43,572 bases of DNA from Bacteroidaceae bacterium. GTDB lineage: Bacteria; Bacteroidota; Bacteroidia; Bacteroidales; Barnesiellaceae_A. The notes beneath the pieces are model-generated. The model saw only the letters and a list, made by a program, of their open reading frames with translations, was not told the DNA's origin and did no database searches. The position numbers and the translations under genes were made by a program. The stretch spans positions 1 to 43,572 of the forward strand of contig JAFUOV010000008.1 of assembly GCA_017481745.1 (NCBI GenBank), written 5' to 3'. Below, one piece after another: positions 34,090 through 42,712 of the stretch (position 1 is the stretch's first letter; each line of letters begins with the position of its first letter).

Positions 34090-34208
34090 CAAAAATTATT
34101 CTATAAAAGTTCTCATGTTGCGAGAAAAAGTAGTGGGCGGTGGTGGCTTTTTGCGCGATGCCTATTGAGTGTGTTAGTATGGCGTTTTTGATGTGCAAAA
34201 GGGAATGC

Positions 34209-35129
34209 TTATTGCAGTATTTCCAATGCGCGACGGGCATCGTTTGTGAGGGCTTGTTGCAGTGCGTGGAGCGAGGTGTAACGTTCTTCGTTGCGCATAA
34301 AGTCGACAAAAGTTATTTTGATGCTTTTGCCATATAGGTTGCCTGTGAAGTCGAAGAGGTGGGTTTCCAATGTAATACCCTCGTTGCCGTTGATGGTGGG
34401 GCGACGACCTATGTTCATCATACCGTTGTGTATCGAGCTGTCGGGGAGTGTGGCTCTTACGGCATATACACCTATGCCGGGTAGTAGCTTCAAGGGGTTG
34501 TTGGGGACGATATTGGCTGTAGGGAAGCCCAATTCTCTGCCCAATTGATGTCCCTCGACAACGGTGCCTGTGAGCGAGTAGTCATATCCCAGCAGGGTGT
34601 TGGCTTGCTTGATATTGCCGGCAGTAAGAGCCTTGCGTATGACCGACGACGAGGGTGTTCCGGCGGTAGTGTCGAAGGGTTTTGTCTCGATGATGTCCAT
34701 ACCCACTTGCTTGCCGTAGGCTTGATACTCGGCAAATCCTTCGCTACGATTATGCCCAAATCGGTGGTCGTAGCCTATGTATAGTCCCTCTATGTGGTAG
34801 TCGTTGTGCAGTAGGGTGATGAATTGCTGTGCCGAGTGTTGAGCCAACTCGGGGGTGAAGTCAAATACTATGGCATAGTCGATGCCTATGTCGGCAAGCA
34901 GTTGCATGCGCTCGTCGTAGGTGGTGAGCAGTTGTATGTCCGATTGAGGATTGAGCACCAATCGCGGGTGTTTGGCAAAAGTGATAACAGCCGATGCGAT
35001 ACCTCGTGATGCTGCTGTCTGCTTGATGTGTTGCAGCAGCGAGCGGTGCCCCGAGTGCACGCCATCGAACATCCCGATAGTAGCTATCGCGGCTTGCTCT
35101 ATTTCGTGGGGATGTTGTACTATAATCAT
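34209..35129 (-). CDS. ribF: Bifunctional riboflavin kinase/FMN adenylyltransferase
   Basis: Makes FMN and then FAD from riboflavin. The N-terminal adenylyltransferase domain has AAIATIGMFDGVHSGHRSLL and the IGYDHRFGHNRSEG block; the C-terminal kinase domain has GRELGFPTANIVPNN, GVYAVRATLPD, GMMNIGRRPTI and the ETHLFDFTGNLYGK block. At 306 residues it is the normal length. The adjacent operon downstream encodes an OYE-type flavoprotein that needs FMN. This may be coincidence. There is no FMN-riboswitch-sized signature that I can recognise in its leader. Confidence 0.95.
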   Translation of the reverse strand: MIIVQHPHEIEQAAIATIGMFDGVHSGHRSLLQHIKQTAASRGIASAVITFAKHPRLVLNPQSDIQLLTTYDERMQLLADIGIDYAIVFDFTPELAQHSAQQFITLLHNDYHIEGLYIGYDHRFGHNRSEGFAEYQAYGKQVGMDIIETKPFDTTAGTPSSSVIRKALTAGNIKQANTLLGYDYSLTGTVVEGHQLGRELGFPTANIVPNNPLKLLPGIGVYAVRATLPDSSIHNGMMNIGRRPTINGNEGITLETHLFDFTGNLYGKSIKITFVDFMRNEERYTSLHALQQALTNDARRALEILQ

Positions 35130-35218
35130 AGGCTGTTCTTTTTCCGACTGCGAAGATACAACAATCTTGACTTGTAACCAAAGTCGCAGACCTTATTTGC
35201 TTGAAATTTGTTAGCTAT

Positions 35219-35258
35219 AAAAATTAATAAGGAGTTTCTTCACAGAAACTCCTTATTA
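35219..35258 (-). terminator. Terminator or attenuator hairpin upstream of ribF
   Basis: A 14-base-pair stem, 35225-35238 with 35245-35258 (inner arm AATAAGGAGTTTC), a six-base loop, then AATTTTTA on the minus strand. Confidence 0.75.
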
Positions 35259-35310
35259 TTAGGTTTTCAATAGGTATTAATTTTAAGGTAAAAAAGATTG
35301 TTTTAGGTTA
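35219..35310 (-). ncRNA. Candidate small RNA or ribF leader
   Basis: A minus-strand promoter (35317-35349) would start transcription near 35310, and a terminator hairpin with a T tail (35219-35258) ends it after about 90 bases. The next gene is ribF, about 90 bases further, so this could be an sRNA or an attenuated ribF leader. There is no ORF in it and I recognise no known RNA. The remaining gap to lpxH (35350-35532) is AT-rich with nothing else visible. Confidence 0.45.
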
Positions 35311-35316
35311 GTGCGA

Positions 35317-35349
35317 CAAAGGTAACCCCTTTTGTTTTGCTTTTCCAAG
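35317..35349 (-). promoter_or_regulatory. Orphan promoter upstream of ribF
   Basis: On the minus strand TACCTTTG (35317-35324) with CTTG (35346-35349) at 21 bases as the minus 33 box, one mismatch to TTTG. No gene starts within 180 bases downstream. Confidence 0.65.
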
Positions 35350-35532
35350 AAAAAAGATATGTTTTAAAATATGTTTTTTATTTTGCTTTTCTCGGGTTTT
35401 ATTTGAGGTTGTCTTTAATATCTTAAAAATCAAATATTTACCAATTTTATTTTGTTTTGTTTTTGGTTTGTGAAATAATGTTAAATTGGGTTTTCGGGCA
35501 GTAAAATATAGAAAATTGTAACTTGTTATTTG

Positions 35533-36291
35533 CTATTCTTCGTTGTTGAATAGTTCAATTACTAAATTTTTCCCGTCGAAAACGGCGTAAGAAAAGTGGT
35601 TGATCCAGTCGCCCAAAATCACCATGCGACTGTTGCGCGAAATCATCAAGTCGAGCAGAATATGTCGGTGCCCGAAGATGAGATATTCAACATTATTTTC
35701 TTTGATATATTGCTTGGCAAAACGCACAAGTGGCTCCTGGTTTTCGCCTTTGAAAAAAGCCTCTTTTGTATCTTGGTTTTTCTTACGGCTCGATGCCGAC
35801 CATTTGTGTGCCAATATCATGGTGAGGTCGGGGTGTATCCACGAGTAGCACCATTGTGCCACCTTGTTGTGGAATAGCCATTGGATAAAGCGAAATCCGG
35901 CGGCTCGCTCGCCCACATCGTCGCCATGCGATAGGAAGAATTTGTGTCCGTCTATCTCCATGGTGGTGTTGTGGCGATGCAATGTAATGCCCAGCTCTGC
36001 CGGCAGGTAGTCAAAAATCCATATGTCGTGGTTGCCGGTAAACCAATGTATCTCTACGCCGAGGTCGCTGAGCTCGGCAAGTTTGCCCAGAAAGCGCACA
36101 TATCCGCGAGGTACGACATGACGATACTCAAACCAATAGTCGAGCACGTCGCCCAGCAAGATGAGGCGTTGTGCATCGTGCTTGATTTGGTCGAGCCAGC
36201 ACACAACACGTTGCTCGCACTCTTTGTTGTCGAGGTAGCTAGCTCCCAGATGTAGGTCGGAGATGAAGTATGTCTTATTGCGGTTGCTCAT
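35533..36291 (-). CDS. lpxH: UDP-2,3-diacylglucosamine diphosphatase
   Basis: Cleaves the pyrophosphate of UDP-2,3-diacylglucosamine to give lipid X in lipid A synthesis. A calcineurin-like metallophosphatase with all the metal motifs: ISDLHLGA, LLGDVLDYW, FTGNHDIW, LSHGDDV and IFGHRHILL. The 252-residue length matches the Bacteroidetes enzyme. The start is the ATG at 36289-36291, 13 bases downstream of a SufT-type gene on the same strand. Confidence 0.93.
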   Translation of the reverse strand: MSNRNKTYFISDLHLGASYLDNKECEQRVVCWLDQIKHDAQRLILLGDVLDYWFEYRHVVPRGYVRFLGKLAELSDLGVEIHWFTGNHDIWIFDYLPAELGITLHRHNTTMEIDGHKFFLSHGDDVGERAAGFRFIQWLFHNKVAQWCYSWIHPDLTMILAHKWSASSRKKNQDTKEAFFKGENQEPLVRFAKQYIKENNVEYLIFGHRHILLDLMISRNSRMVILGDWINHFSYAVFDGKNLVIELFNNEE

Positions 36292-36304
36292 GGGTGGTGT
36301 GTTG

Positions 36305-36616
36305 TTATAGAAATCCGAGGTCGAGTTTTGCCTCTTCGCTCATCATGTCTTGGTTCCACTCGGGCTCAAATACCAATTGTATGTCGGCATACTCTATGCC
36401 CTCGATGCTCTCGACCTTCATGCGTACATCTTCTATAATAAAGTCGGCAGCCGGACAGTTGGGGGCTGTGAGGGTCATGTCGATGTGTGCGGTAGTGCCC
36501 TCTATCTCTATTTTGTAGATGAGCCCCAAGTCGTATACGTTGACCGGAATTTCCGGGTCGAATACCGTGCGGAGCATCTTTACAATTTTCTCTTGTAACT
36601 CTATTTCGTTGTTCAT
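36305..36616 (-). CDS. SufT/MIP18-family (DUF59) Fe-S assembly factor (103 aa)
   Basis: A small cytoplasmic MIP18-family protein: VFDPEIPVNVYDLGLIYKI, IDMTLTAPNCPAADFI with the conserved Cys, and a VFEPEWNQDMMSEEAKLDLG tail. In other bacteria such proteins help mature iron-sulfur proteins. It leads lpxH by 13 bases in one transcript. A TTTC-20-TATCTTCG promoter-like pair precedes it. Confidence 0.9.
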   Translation of the reverse strand: MNNEIELQEKIVKMLRTVFDPEIPVNVYDLGLIYKIEIEGTTAHIDMTLTAPNCPAADFIIEDVRMKVESIEGIEYADIQLVFEPEWNQDMMSEEAKLDLGFL

Positions 36617-36639
36617 GATTTCAATAATTAATCAATCGA

Positions 36640-36671
36640 CGAAGATACAAATCTTTTTTGTGTCGTGGAAA
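36640..36671 (-). promoter_or_regulatory. Candidate promoter of the SufT-lpxH unit
   Basis: On the minus strand TTTC (36668-36671), 20 bases, TATCTTCG (36640-36647). Both boxes differ by one base from the consensus. Confidence 0.4.
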
Positions 36672-36706
36672 TAAATTATGCCAAAATCAACTTTATTCGT
36701 TCTCGG

Positions 36707-36740
36707 TTTGTTGCAATGTTTGATTAATTATTTACCTTTG
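36707..36740 (+). promoter_or_regulatory. Promoter of the beta-barrel gene
   Basis: TTTG (36707-36710), a 22-base spacer, TACCTTTG (36733-36740). The ATG at 36764 is 24 bases downstream. Confidence 0.7.
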
Positions 36741-36763
36741 CAGCCTATTAAAAGAATATATTT

Positions 36764-37432
36764 ATGAAAAAAACATCTGTAATATTTATGTTGGTATTGG
36801 CTATGGTGGTAGCTATGCCGGCGCAAGCCAAGATACGTATGGGTGTCAAGTTGGGCGCTAATGTCAATGTGTCCGACTTTGGTATGGATGCCAAGAATTT
36901 CAGCTTTGAAAATACTTCGTTGGCAAACTTTACCGGTGGTGTTACGCTCGAATGGATTATTTTTGCCGGTTTCGGTATTGATGCCGGTGCGATGTATACT
37001 GCTCGCGGTACAGAGTATGCTATAGGTGCCGACTTTGACCATGTCATTGCCGGATTGATGGGTGGTACGATGAAAAACAATATTCATTATATCGAAGTGC
37101 CTGTCAACTTGCGATATAAATTGGAGATACCGGCTATCGAAAAGATTATAGCCCCCTTTATTTATGCCGGACCGAGTTTTGCCTTCAAGGTGGGCGAGTC
37201 GGTCGATTTCAGTAAAGACCTTTATAAAGAGATTGTCGATATAGTTAATAACGATGTCGCCTATGCCCTCAATGTGGGATTGGGTGTAGAAATCGTTGAG
37301 AAACTGCAAGTTGCGGTGCAGTATGGTTGGGGTATCGGAGCGGCATCGGAACTGAAAACTGCACTCTCGGAAGAGAGTTTGGCAAAGGCTAAGTCGGGTA
37401 CATGGACGGTTACGGCAGCTTGGTATTTCTGA
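36764..37432 (+). CDS. Outer-membrane beta-barrel protein, PorT/OmpX-like (222 aa)
   Basis: An exported barrel: signal peptide MKKTSVIFMLVLAMVVAMPAQA, then alternating strands such as RMGVKLGANVNVSDFG, LEWIIFAGFGIDAGAMY and HYIEVPVNLRYKLE, closing with a terminal aromatic strand (TWTVTAAWYF). This is the outer membrane protein beta-barrel family (PF13568-like). It has no lipobox or OmpA C-terminal domain, so it is a plain porin-like or structural barrel. It is monocistronic, with its own promoter and double-hairpin 3' end. Confidence 0.87.
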   Translation: MKKTSVIFMLVLAMVVAMPAQAKIRMGVKLGANVNVSDFGMDAKNFSFENTSLANFTGGVTLEWIIFAGFGIDAGAMYTARGTEYAIGADFDHVIAGLMGGTMKNNIHYIEVPVNLRYKLEIPAIEKIIAPFIYAGPSFAFKVGESVDFSKDLYKEIVDIVNNDVAYALNVGLGVEIVEKLQVAVQYGWGIGAASELKTALSEESLAKAKSGTWTVTAAWYF

Positions 37433-37447
37433 TACATGTAGACAGCA

Positions 37448-37517
37448 TTGTTGCGCCGTAGCGCAACAACCGATATAGAGAAGGTTGCGGCTTTTGAGCT
37501 GCAACCTTTTTGTTTTT
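37448..37517 (+). terminator. Double hairpin: perfect TTGTTGCGC stem plus terminator
   Basis: A 9-base-pair perfect stem (37448-37456 with 37461-37469, CGTA loop) is followed by an 11-base-pair terminator stem (37481-37491 with 37498-37508) and the tail TTTGTTTTT. The second is the terminator of the barrel gene; the role of the first is unclear. Confidence 0.85.
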
Positions 37518-37594
37518 CGGTGCATAAATGGCAAGAATGGTGCGTATTCTCTAAAATTTTCATTTTGTCGGGTGTGTAAATCATTCTTTTTTTG

Positions 37595-37602
37595 TAAATT
37601 TG
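37595..37602 (+). promoter_or_regulatory. Candidate minus 7 element for parE-coaD-ctp
   Basis: TAAATTTG, 31 bases before the parE ATG. TTTG occurs 27 bases upstream (37564-37567), too far for a standard pair. Confidence 0.45.
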
Positions 37603-37632
37603 TATCACGAAAGATTTGTGCAATAAACACTT

Positions 37633-39609
37633 ATGGACAACATAGATATAAATGCAACCCCCGAGGGGTTGGAGTATGGCTCGGATGCCATACGCACGCT
37701 TGATTGGAAAGAACACATTCGTCGTCGTCCCGGTATGTATATCGGTAAGTTGGGCGATGGCTCGCACAGCGACGATGGTATATATGTATTGCTCAAAGAG
37801 GTGCTCGACAATGCTATTGACGAGTATATGATGGGCTTTGGTAAGCAGGTCGTGGTTGAGGTGGCAGACGGCAACGTGTCGGTGCGCGACTATGGTCGTG
37901 GTATACCTCTTGACAAGGTGCGCGATGTGTCGTCAAAGATGAATACCGGTGCCAAGTATGACTCGAAGGCTTTCAAGAAATCGGTGGGTCTGAACGGTGT
38001 GGGTATCAAGGCGGTCAATGCTCTGTCTACCAGCTTCTTTATACAAGCCTATCGCGACGGATATTGCAAGTCGATAAGTTATTCGTGTGGTGAGGTGCTC
38101 GAGGAGAGCGAGATAGTGCCTACCGACGAGCCCAATGGTACATTGGTGCAGTTTACGCCCGATAGCAGTATCTTCTTGAATTACGAGTATAAAACCGAGT
38201 ATATCGAGCCTCTTATCAAGAATTATGTTTTCCTGAATACAGGTCTTTCTATTCTGCTCAACGGTCATCGCTACTTGTCGCGACATGGTCTTGTCGATTT
38301 GCTCAACGAGTATATGACTGCCGAGCCGCTCTATGAACCTATACACCTGAAGGGACAGGATATCGAGGTGGTTATCACGCATAGCAACCAATATGGCGAG
38401 GAGTATTACTCGTTTGTCAACGGTCAGCACACCACACAAGGTGGTACACACTTAGCTGCTTTCAAGGAGGCTATTGGTCGCACTATCAAGGAGTTTTATA
38501 GCAAGACATTTGAGTATACCGACATTCGTAACGGTATCGTTGCAGCCATCAGTATCAAGGTCGAAGAGCCTGTGTTTGAGTCGCAGACCAAGACTAAACT
38601 TGGTTCGCGCGACATGGGTCCCGAAGGTCCTACGGTCAACAAGTTTATCAACGACTTCTTGAAGAAAGAACTTGACAATTACTTGCACATCAATGGCGAA
38701 ACAGCCGAGGTGATGTTGCGCAAGATAGCCGAGAGTGAGCGTGAGCGCAAGGCGATGGCAGGTGTTACCAAGTTGGCACGCGAGAAAGCCAAGAAGGTGA
38801 GCCTGCACAACCGCAAGTTGCGCGACTGCCATGTGCACTACAACGACCCCGAGGACAAGCGTAAGAATGCCGTCGACCGTCGTGAGGAGAGTTGTATCTT
38901 CATCACCGAGGGCGACTCGGCTTCGGGTACTATCACCCACGTGCGCGATGTCGAGACGCAAGCCGTCTTCAGCTTGCGAGGTAAGCCTCTGAATAGCTAC
39001 GGACTCACACAGAAGGTTGTGTATGAGAACGACGAGTTCAACCTGTTGCAAGCGGCACTCAATATCGAGGAGGGCTTGGACGGGTTGCGATATAACAAAG
39101 TAATTATTGCTACCGATGCCGATGTCGACGGTATGCACATCCGATTGCTGTTGTTGACATTCTTCCTGCAATTCTTCCCCGACTTGGTGAAGAAAGGACA
39201 CGTCTACGTGTTGCAGACACCCCTGTTCCGCGTGCGCAATAAGCACTTCCAACCCAAGAAAGAGCCTCGTCGCAAAAAGTCGAAAAAGGGCGAAGTGGTT
39301 GAGCCGGGCGCACCCGAGCAACAACCCGGACAAGAGGTGTACTATTGCTACAACGACGAGGAGCGATTGGCAGCCATCGAGAAGTTGGGCAATAATGCCG
39401 AGATAACCCGATTTAAAGGTCTTGGTGAGATATCGAAAGACGAGTTTAAGGGCTTTATTGGCGAGGGTATTCGCCTCGACCGCGTGGTGTTGCGCAAGGA
39501 AGACCTTGTCAATAAGTTGCTCGAGTACTACATGGGCAAGAACACCATGGAACGTCAGAATTTTATTGTTGATAATCTGGTGATAGAAGATGACACAGAA
39601 TTGTTGTAA
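37633..39609 (+). CDS. parE: DNA topoisomerase IV subunit B (GyrB/ParE family)
   Basis: The ATPase subunit of a type IIA topoisomerase that separates replicated chromosomes. GHKL ATPase blocks [33 protein letters not shown] and [15 protein letters not shown] lie at residues 55-150. The TOPRIM motif ITEGDSASG (about 427-435) and [10 protein letters not shown] follow. Length 658 and the ParE-like EGDSASG, rather than EGDSAGG, favour ParE over GyrB. It overlaps coaD by 20 bases, showing coupling. Confidence 0.92.
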   Translation: MDNIDINATPEGLEYGSDAIRTLDWKEHIRRRPGMYIGKLGDGSHSDDGIYVLLKEVLDNAIDEYMMGFGKQVVVEVADGNVSVRDYGRGIPLDKVRDVSSKMNTGAKYDSKAFKKSVGLNGVGIKAVNALSTSFFIQAYRDGYCKSISYSCGEVLEESEIVPTDEPNGTLVQFTPDSSIFLNYEYKTEYIEPLIKNYVFLNTGLSILLNGHRYLSRHGLVDLLNEYMTAEPLYEPIHLKGQDIEVVITHSNQYGEEYYSFVNGQHTTQGGTHLAAFKEAIGRTIKEFYSKTFEYTDIRNGIVAAISIKVEEPVFESQTKTKLGSRDMGPEGPTVNKFINDFLKKELDNYLHINGETAEVMLRKIAESERERKAMAGVTKLAREKAKKVSLHNRKLRDCHVHYNDPEDKRKNAVDRREESCIFITEGDSASGTITHVRDVETQAVFSLRGKPLNSYGLTQKVVYENDEFNLLQAALNIEEGLDGLRYNKVIIATDADVDGMHIRLLLLTFFLQFFPDLVKKGHVYVLQTPLFRVRNKHFQPKKEPRRKKSKKGEVVEPGAPEQQPGQEVYYCYNDEERLAAIEKLGNNAEITRFKGLGEISKDEFKGFIGEGIRLDRVVLRKEDLVNKLLEYYMGKNTMERQNFIVDNLVIEDDTELL

Positions 39610-40069
39610 GAAAACAGCCATATTCCCCGGCACATTCGACCCCTTTACACGTGGGCATTATTCGGTGGTAGAGCGAGCTTTGAACCTCTTTGACGAGGTG
39701 GTGATTGCCATAGGTGTCAATGCGCTGAAGAAACCCCTGTTCACCGCCGACGAGCGTGTGGAAATGTTGCGCCGACTATATGCCGACGAGCCTCGTGTGC
39801 GCGTGGTGGTTTATAGTGGCTTGACAGTCGACTTGGCACGAGAGTGCAACGCTCGATATATCTTGCGCGGTGTGCGCTCGATTATCGACTTTGAGTACGA
39901 AAAGTCTATTGCCGATGTCAATCGCGAAATATCGGGGCTGGAAACAATTCTGCTCTTCACCGAACCACAATATGCCCATATCAGTTCTTCTGTTGTAAGA
40001 GAACTGATGAGCTACGGGCGCAACGTCGAGGCTTTCTTGCCCGCACAGATGGTGTTGCCCGAGAAGTAA
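39590..40069 (+). CDS. coaD: Pantetheine-phosphate adenylyltransferase
   Basis: Catalyses the penultimate step of coenzyme A synthesis. The 159-residue length is typical. [22 protein letters not shown] contains the T/HxGH nucleotide-binding motif ([10 protein letters not shown]), and [15 protein letters not shown] and the [15 protein letters not shown] block bind the substrates. The ATG at 39590 lies inside the end of parE, so translation is probably coupled. Confidence 0.96.
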   Translation: MTQNCCKKTAIFPGTFDPFTRGHYSVVERALNLFDEVVIAIGVNALKKPLFTADERVEMLRRLYADEPRVRVVVYSGLTVDLARECNARYILRGVRSIIDFEYEKSIADVNREISGLETILLFTEPQYAHISSSVVRELMSYGRNVEAFLPAQMVLPEK

Positions 40070-40088
40070 TCTGTTAGTATATAGAACG

Positions 40089-41678
40089 ATGAAAAGAATA
40101 TATCTGTTGGCTCTCCTGTATGCGATGAGCCTTATGGTCAGTGTAGCCGTTGCGCAGGTGAGCGATGCCATGCGCAAGCTCAATACCGCCGTTTTTGCCG
40201 TCAAAGAGTTGTATGTCGATACCGTTAACGAGGAGAGTATGGTAGAGGATATGATGCGCCATATGCTCAAGGAGCTCGACCCTCACTCGTCATACTCCAC
40301 CGCCGAGGAGACAAAAGAGATGAACGAACCTCTCGAAGGAAACTTCAGCGGAATAGGCATACAGTTCAATATCAATAACGACACCCTTATCATCGTGCAA
40401 ATCATAGCCGGCGGACCCTCGGAGCGCGTAGGCTTGCAAGCCGGCGACCGCATCATTGCCGTCAACGACAGCGTGATAGCCGGTGTGGGGCTGAAGACAT
40501 CCGATGTGCGCAAGCTCCTGCGCGGACCCGAAGGCACGAAGGTCGATGTAACAGTGATGCGTCGAGGAAAGAGTAAGCCTATCGACTTCCGTATCACCCG
40601 AGAACAGATACCCATCTATAGCATTGATGCCTCGTATATGGTCGACGACAAGACAGGCTATATACGTGTGAGCCGCTTTGCAGCCACAACGCACGACGAG
40701 CTGGTAGAGGCGATGCAGAAGCTTACCAAGCAAGGCATGCAGCAACTCATTCTCGACCTGCAAGACAACAGCGGCGGATATCTCATGAGCGCCATATATA
40801 TGGCAAACGAGTTTCTCGATCGTGGACAACTCATCGTCTATACCGAGGGCAGCAAGTCGCCCCGTAGCGATGCCGTAGCCCAAGCCGAGGGTATGTTCCG
40901 TAACAACAAGTTGGTCGTGCTCGTCGACGAAGGCAGTGCCTCGTCGAGCGAGATTGTGGCAGGAGCATTGCAAGATTGGGATCGTGCCGTACTTGTAGGA
41001 CGTCGCACCTTTGGCAAAGGCTTGGTGCAGCGCCCCATACCCTTCTCCGACGGCTCTATGATACGCCTCACCGTATCGCGCTATCACACCCCCTCGGGTC
41101 GTTGTATACAGAAACCCTACGACAAGGGTGGCGACGAATACCACAAAGATATATACGAGCGCTATACACATGGCGAACTGATGCATGCCGATAGCATACA
41201 CTTTGCCGACTCGCTGCAGTACAAAACCCTCGTAACAGGTCGCACCATATACGGCGGCGGTGGCATTATGCCCGATGTATTTGTGCCACTCGACACCACC
41301 TTATACACCGACTATCATCGCGACATCGTGGCAAAAGGCACGCTCGCCCAATACGCCATGAAGTATATTGACCAAAATCGCAAGCGCCTCGAAAAGCGAT
41401 ATAAGAAAGTAGACGATTATGTGCGCGAGTTTGAGGTTGACGACAAGATGATGCAAGAGCTCAAAGCCATGGGCGATGCCGATAGCGTAGAGTACGATGC
41501 CGACGAAGCAGCCAAGTCGCACGACATGATAGCCCGTCAGCTCAAAGCACTCGTTGCCCGCGACCTCTTCGATATGACAGCCTATTTCATCGTGATGAAC
41601 CCCGTCGACCCCCTATACCTCAAAGGTATAGAAATCATCAACGACGACCGGCGCTACTACGAGTTGTTGGGAAGATAA
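40089..41678 (+). CDS. S41 C-terminal processing peptidase with PDZ domain (529 aa)
   Basis: An exported protease (signal peptide MKRIYLLALLYAMSLMVSVAVAQ). Residues about 85-165 form a PDZ domain (GIGIQFNINNDTLIIVQIIAG, QAGDRIIAVNDSVIAG) that binds substrate C-termini. The S41 catalytic pair is visible: a Ser in GSASSSE (282-288) and Lys310 in TFGKGLVQ. The usual role is trimming or degrading periplasmic proteins with exposed C-termini. It follows coaD by 19 bases and ends at its own terminator. Confidence 0.95.
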   Translation: MKRIYLLALLYAMSLMVSVAVAQVSDAMRKLNTAVFAVKELYVDTVNEESMVEDMMRHMLKELDPHSSYSTAEETKEMNEPLEGNFSGIGIQFNINNDTLIIVQIIAGGPSERVGLQAGDRIIAVNDSVIAGVGLKTSDVRKLLRGPEGTKVDVTVMRRGKSKPIDFRITREQIPIYSIDASYMVDDKTGYIRVSRFAATTHDELVEAMQKLTKQGMQQLILDLQDNSGGYLMSAIYMANEFLDRGQLIVYTEGSKSPRSDAVAQAEGMFRNNKLVVLVDEGSASSSEIVAGALQDWDRAVLVGRRTFGKGLVQRPIPFSDGSMIRLTVSRYHTPSGRCIQKPYDKGGDEYHKDIYERYTHGELMHADSIHFADSLQYKTLVTGRTIYGGGGIMPDVFVPLDTTLYTDYHRDIVAKGTLAQYAMKYIDQNRKRLEKRYKKVDDYVREFEVDDKMMQELKAMGDADSVEYDADEAAKSHDMIARQLKALVARDLFDMTAYFIVMNPVDPLYLKGIEIINDDRRYYELLGR

Positions 41679-41701
41679 CCCCCTCAGATATTATATTGTG
41701 T

Positions 41702-41741
41702 CTACGGCAATGACTCCAGAGTCATTGCCGTAGTTTTATTT
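41702..41741 (+). terminator. Rho-independent terminator of the parE-coaD-ctp unit
   Basis: A 15-base arm CTACGGCAATGACTC (41702-41716) pairs with 41719-41733, then TTTTATTT. It overlaps the end of the convergent four-helix gene. Confidence 0.88.
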
Positions 41742-42293
41742 ATGTTCATTGCGCCATTGTATTCTACCTCTTGTCATTTCCTCTTTAATGCCTCCATTTT
41801 CAAGGAAATCTTGTTTTATGCGGTCGAAGTAGCGCTTCAGCAAATAGTCGGTTTGACGAATGAGGATAATAGCAATATTGGCAATCGTTTCATCTGAACG
41901 CTCCTTTATGGCGTTTTGGTAATATTCAGGTTCATTGTGTGTCGCACAAACTCGGCGAGCCTGATTGTGCTTATCGCTCGATTCGGTCCATAATTGCAAG
42001 CCTCGTACCCTCAAGTAGTCTTTGTAATCTTCGAGTAGTTCTTGCAAACTTGCTTTAGCAACGTTTAGTAATTTTATTTCTGTTTCGGAAGAAGTTGTAG
42101 AAGCCGAACAACCCTCAACAATATTCTGCTTACCCGAGCGCGCAGCTTGTATCATTTGGTCGATGGTGCGGTCGCCTTTCTGTAGATATTTATGCGCAAA
42201 ATAGAATGTAACATCATATATGCACACCGACTTCTTGTAACAAATTAAATCTTCATAGTTGCCTTTTTGTCGGATAAAATATCGAGGTTGCAA
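41736..42293 (-). CDS. Four-helix-bundle suffix-domain protein (23S intervening-sequence-like, 185 aa)
   Basis: A helical protein of the family first seen in 23S rRNA intervening sequences: DVTFYFAHKYLQKGDRTIDQ, MIQAARSGKQNIVEG and SSETEIKLLNVAKASLQEL match the four-helix suffix version. The function is unknown, possibly nucleic-acid related. The frame is open upstream to 42332, but the promoter minus 7 box lies at 42310-42317, inside that stretch. Transcription would start near 42303, so the TTG at 42291-42293 is the best start, with a leader of only about ten bases. There is no ATG in frame before the conserved part. The non-ATG start is an inference. Confidence 0.7.
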   Translation of the reverse strand: MQPRYFIRQKGNYEDLICYKKSVCIYDVTFYFAHKYLQKGDRTIDQMIQAARSGKQNIVEGCSASTTSSETEIKLLNVAKASLQELLEDYKDYLRVRGLQLWTESSDKHNQARRVCATHNEPEYYQNAIKERSDETIANIAIILIRQTDYLLKRYFDRIKQDFLENGGIKEEMTRGRIQWRNEHK

Positions 42294-42309
42294 GGTTGTT
42301 CGTTTTTTG

Positions 42310-42341
42310 CAAATGTACAGTACGTGTATCAATTAGGCAAA
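42310..42341 (-). promoter_or_regulatory. Promoter of the four-helix-bundle gene
   Basis: On the minus strand TTTG (42338-42341), a 20-base spacer and TACATTTG (42310-42317). This is a perfect consensus match. Confidence 0.8.
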
Positions 42342-42458
42342 TAATTACTCCTATTTTAGTCCTTTATTCCTCTGTTAGGGTTTGTTAATTGTATCGTATA
42401 CTGCTCTTTATGGGTTTTAGTAGCGAGTGCTGTTTTGTTAAAAAAAATAGCGCAGATG

Positions 42459-42491
42459 TTTGTTTTTTTAATAAATTATTGCATATCTTTG
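42459..42491 (+). promoter_or_regulatory. Promoter of the leader ORF/surface-protein unit
   Basis: TTTG (42459-42462), a 21-base spacer, TATCTTTG (42484-42491). It directs transcription from near 42498. No other TAnnTTTG is seen before the surface-protein gene. Confidence 0.8.
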
Positions 42492-42496
42492 CAAAT

Positions 42497-42625
42497 ATGA
42501 ATAATGTGCTGAATAACATATTGCAAAATTTGCATGTGTGTAATGTTTGTATAAACACACACACACACACATTTTCTTTATATATAATATGTAAAGAGGA
42601 TATACAGTTTGGTATCTCTATATGA
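42497..42625 (+). CDS. Possible 42-residue leader ORF containing an (AC)8 tract
   Basis: An ATG at 42497 opens a frame at or next to the predicted transcription start, ending with TGA at 42623-42625, the base before a terminator stem. The (AC)8A run at 42555-42571 encodes alternating Thr-His, and a change in its length would shift the frame. The peptide is Asn- and Cys-rich with no known domain. A start so near the transcription start would be leaderless; this is speculative. Confidence 0.35.
   Translation: MNNVLNNILQNLHVCNVCINTHTHTFSLYIICKEDIQFGISI
42555..42571 (+). repeat. (AC)8A dinucleotide tract
   Basis: A 17-base pure AC run between a promoter and a terminator, upstream of a surface-protein gene. 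Slippage-prone. Confidence 0.85.
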
Positions 42626-42659
42626 GCGTACATTGCCGTTTGGCGATGTGCGCTTTTTT
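42626..42659 (+). terminator. Terminator or attenuator hairpin before the surface-protein gene
   Basis: A 12-base-pair stem with two G-T pairs (42626-42637 with 42642-42653), GTTT loop, then TTTTTT (42654-42659). It is 53 bases before the ATG at 42713. Confidence 0.8.
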
Positions 42660-42712
42660 GTCTTTAAAGCAAAACTTCCCAAATGTGATGAATAATAACT
42701 AATAATAAAGAT

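Noticed and set aside
38452..39633. 393-codon minus-strand frame opposite parE
   Set aside because: Shadow of parE with no start context or domain.
40290..41201. 303-codon minus-strand frame opposite the S41 protease
   Set aside because: Shadow; the plus strand has the full catalytic motifs.
42294..42332. N-terminal extension of the four-helix protein
   Set aside because: The extension covers the promoter minus 7 box, so it would not be transcribed.
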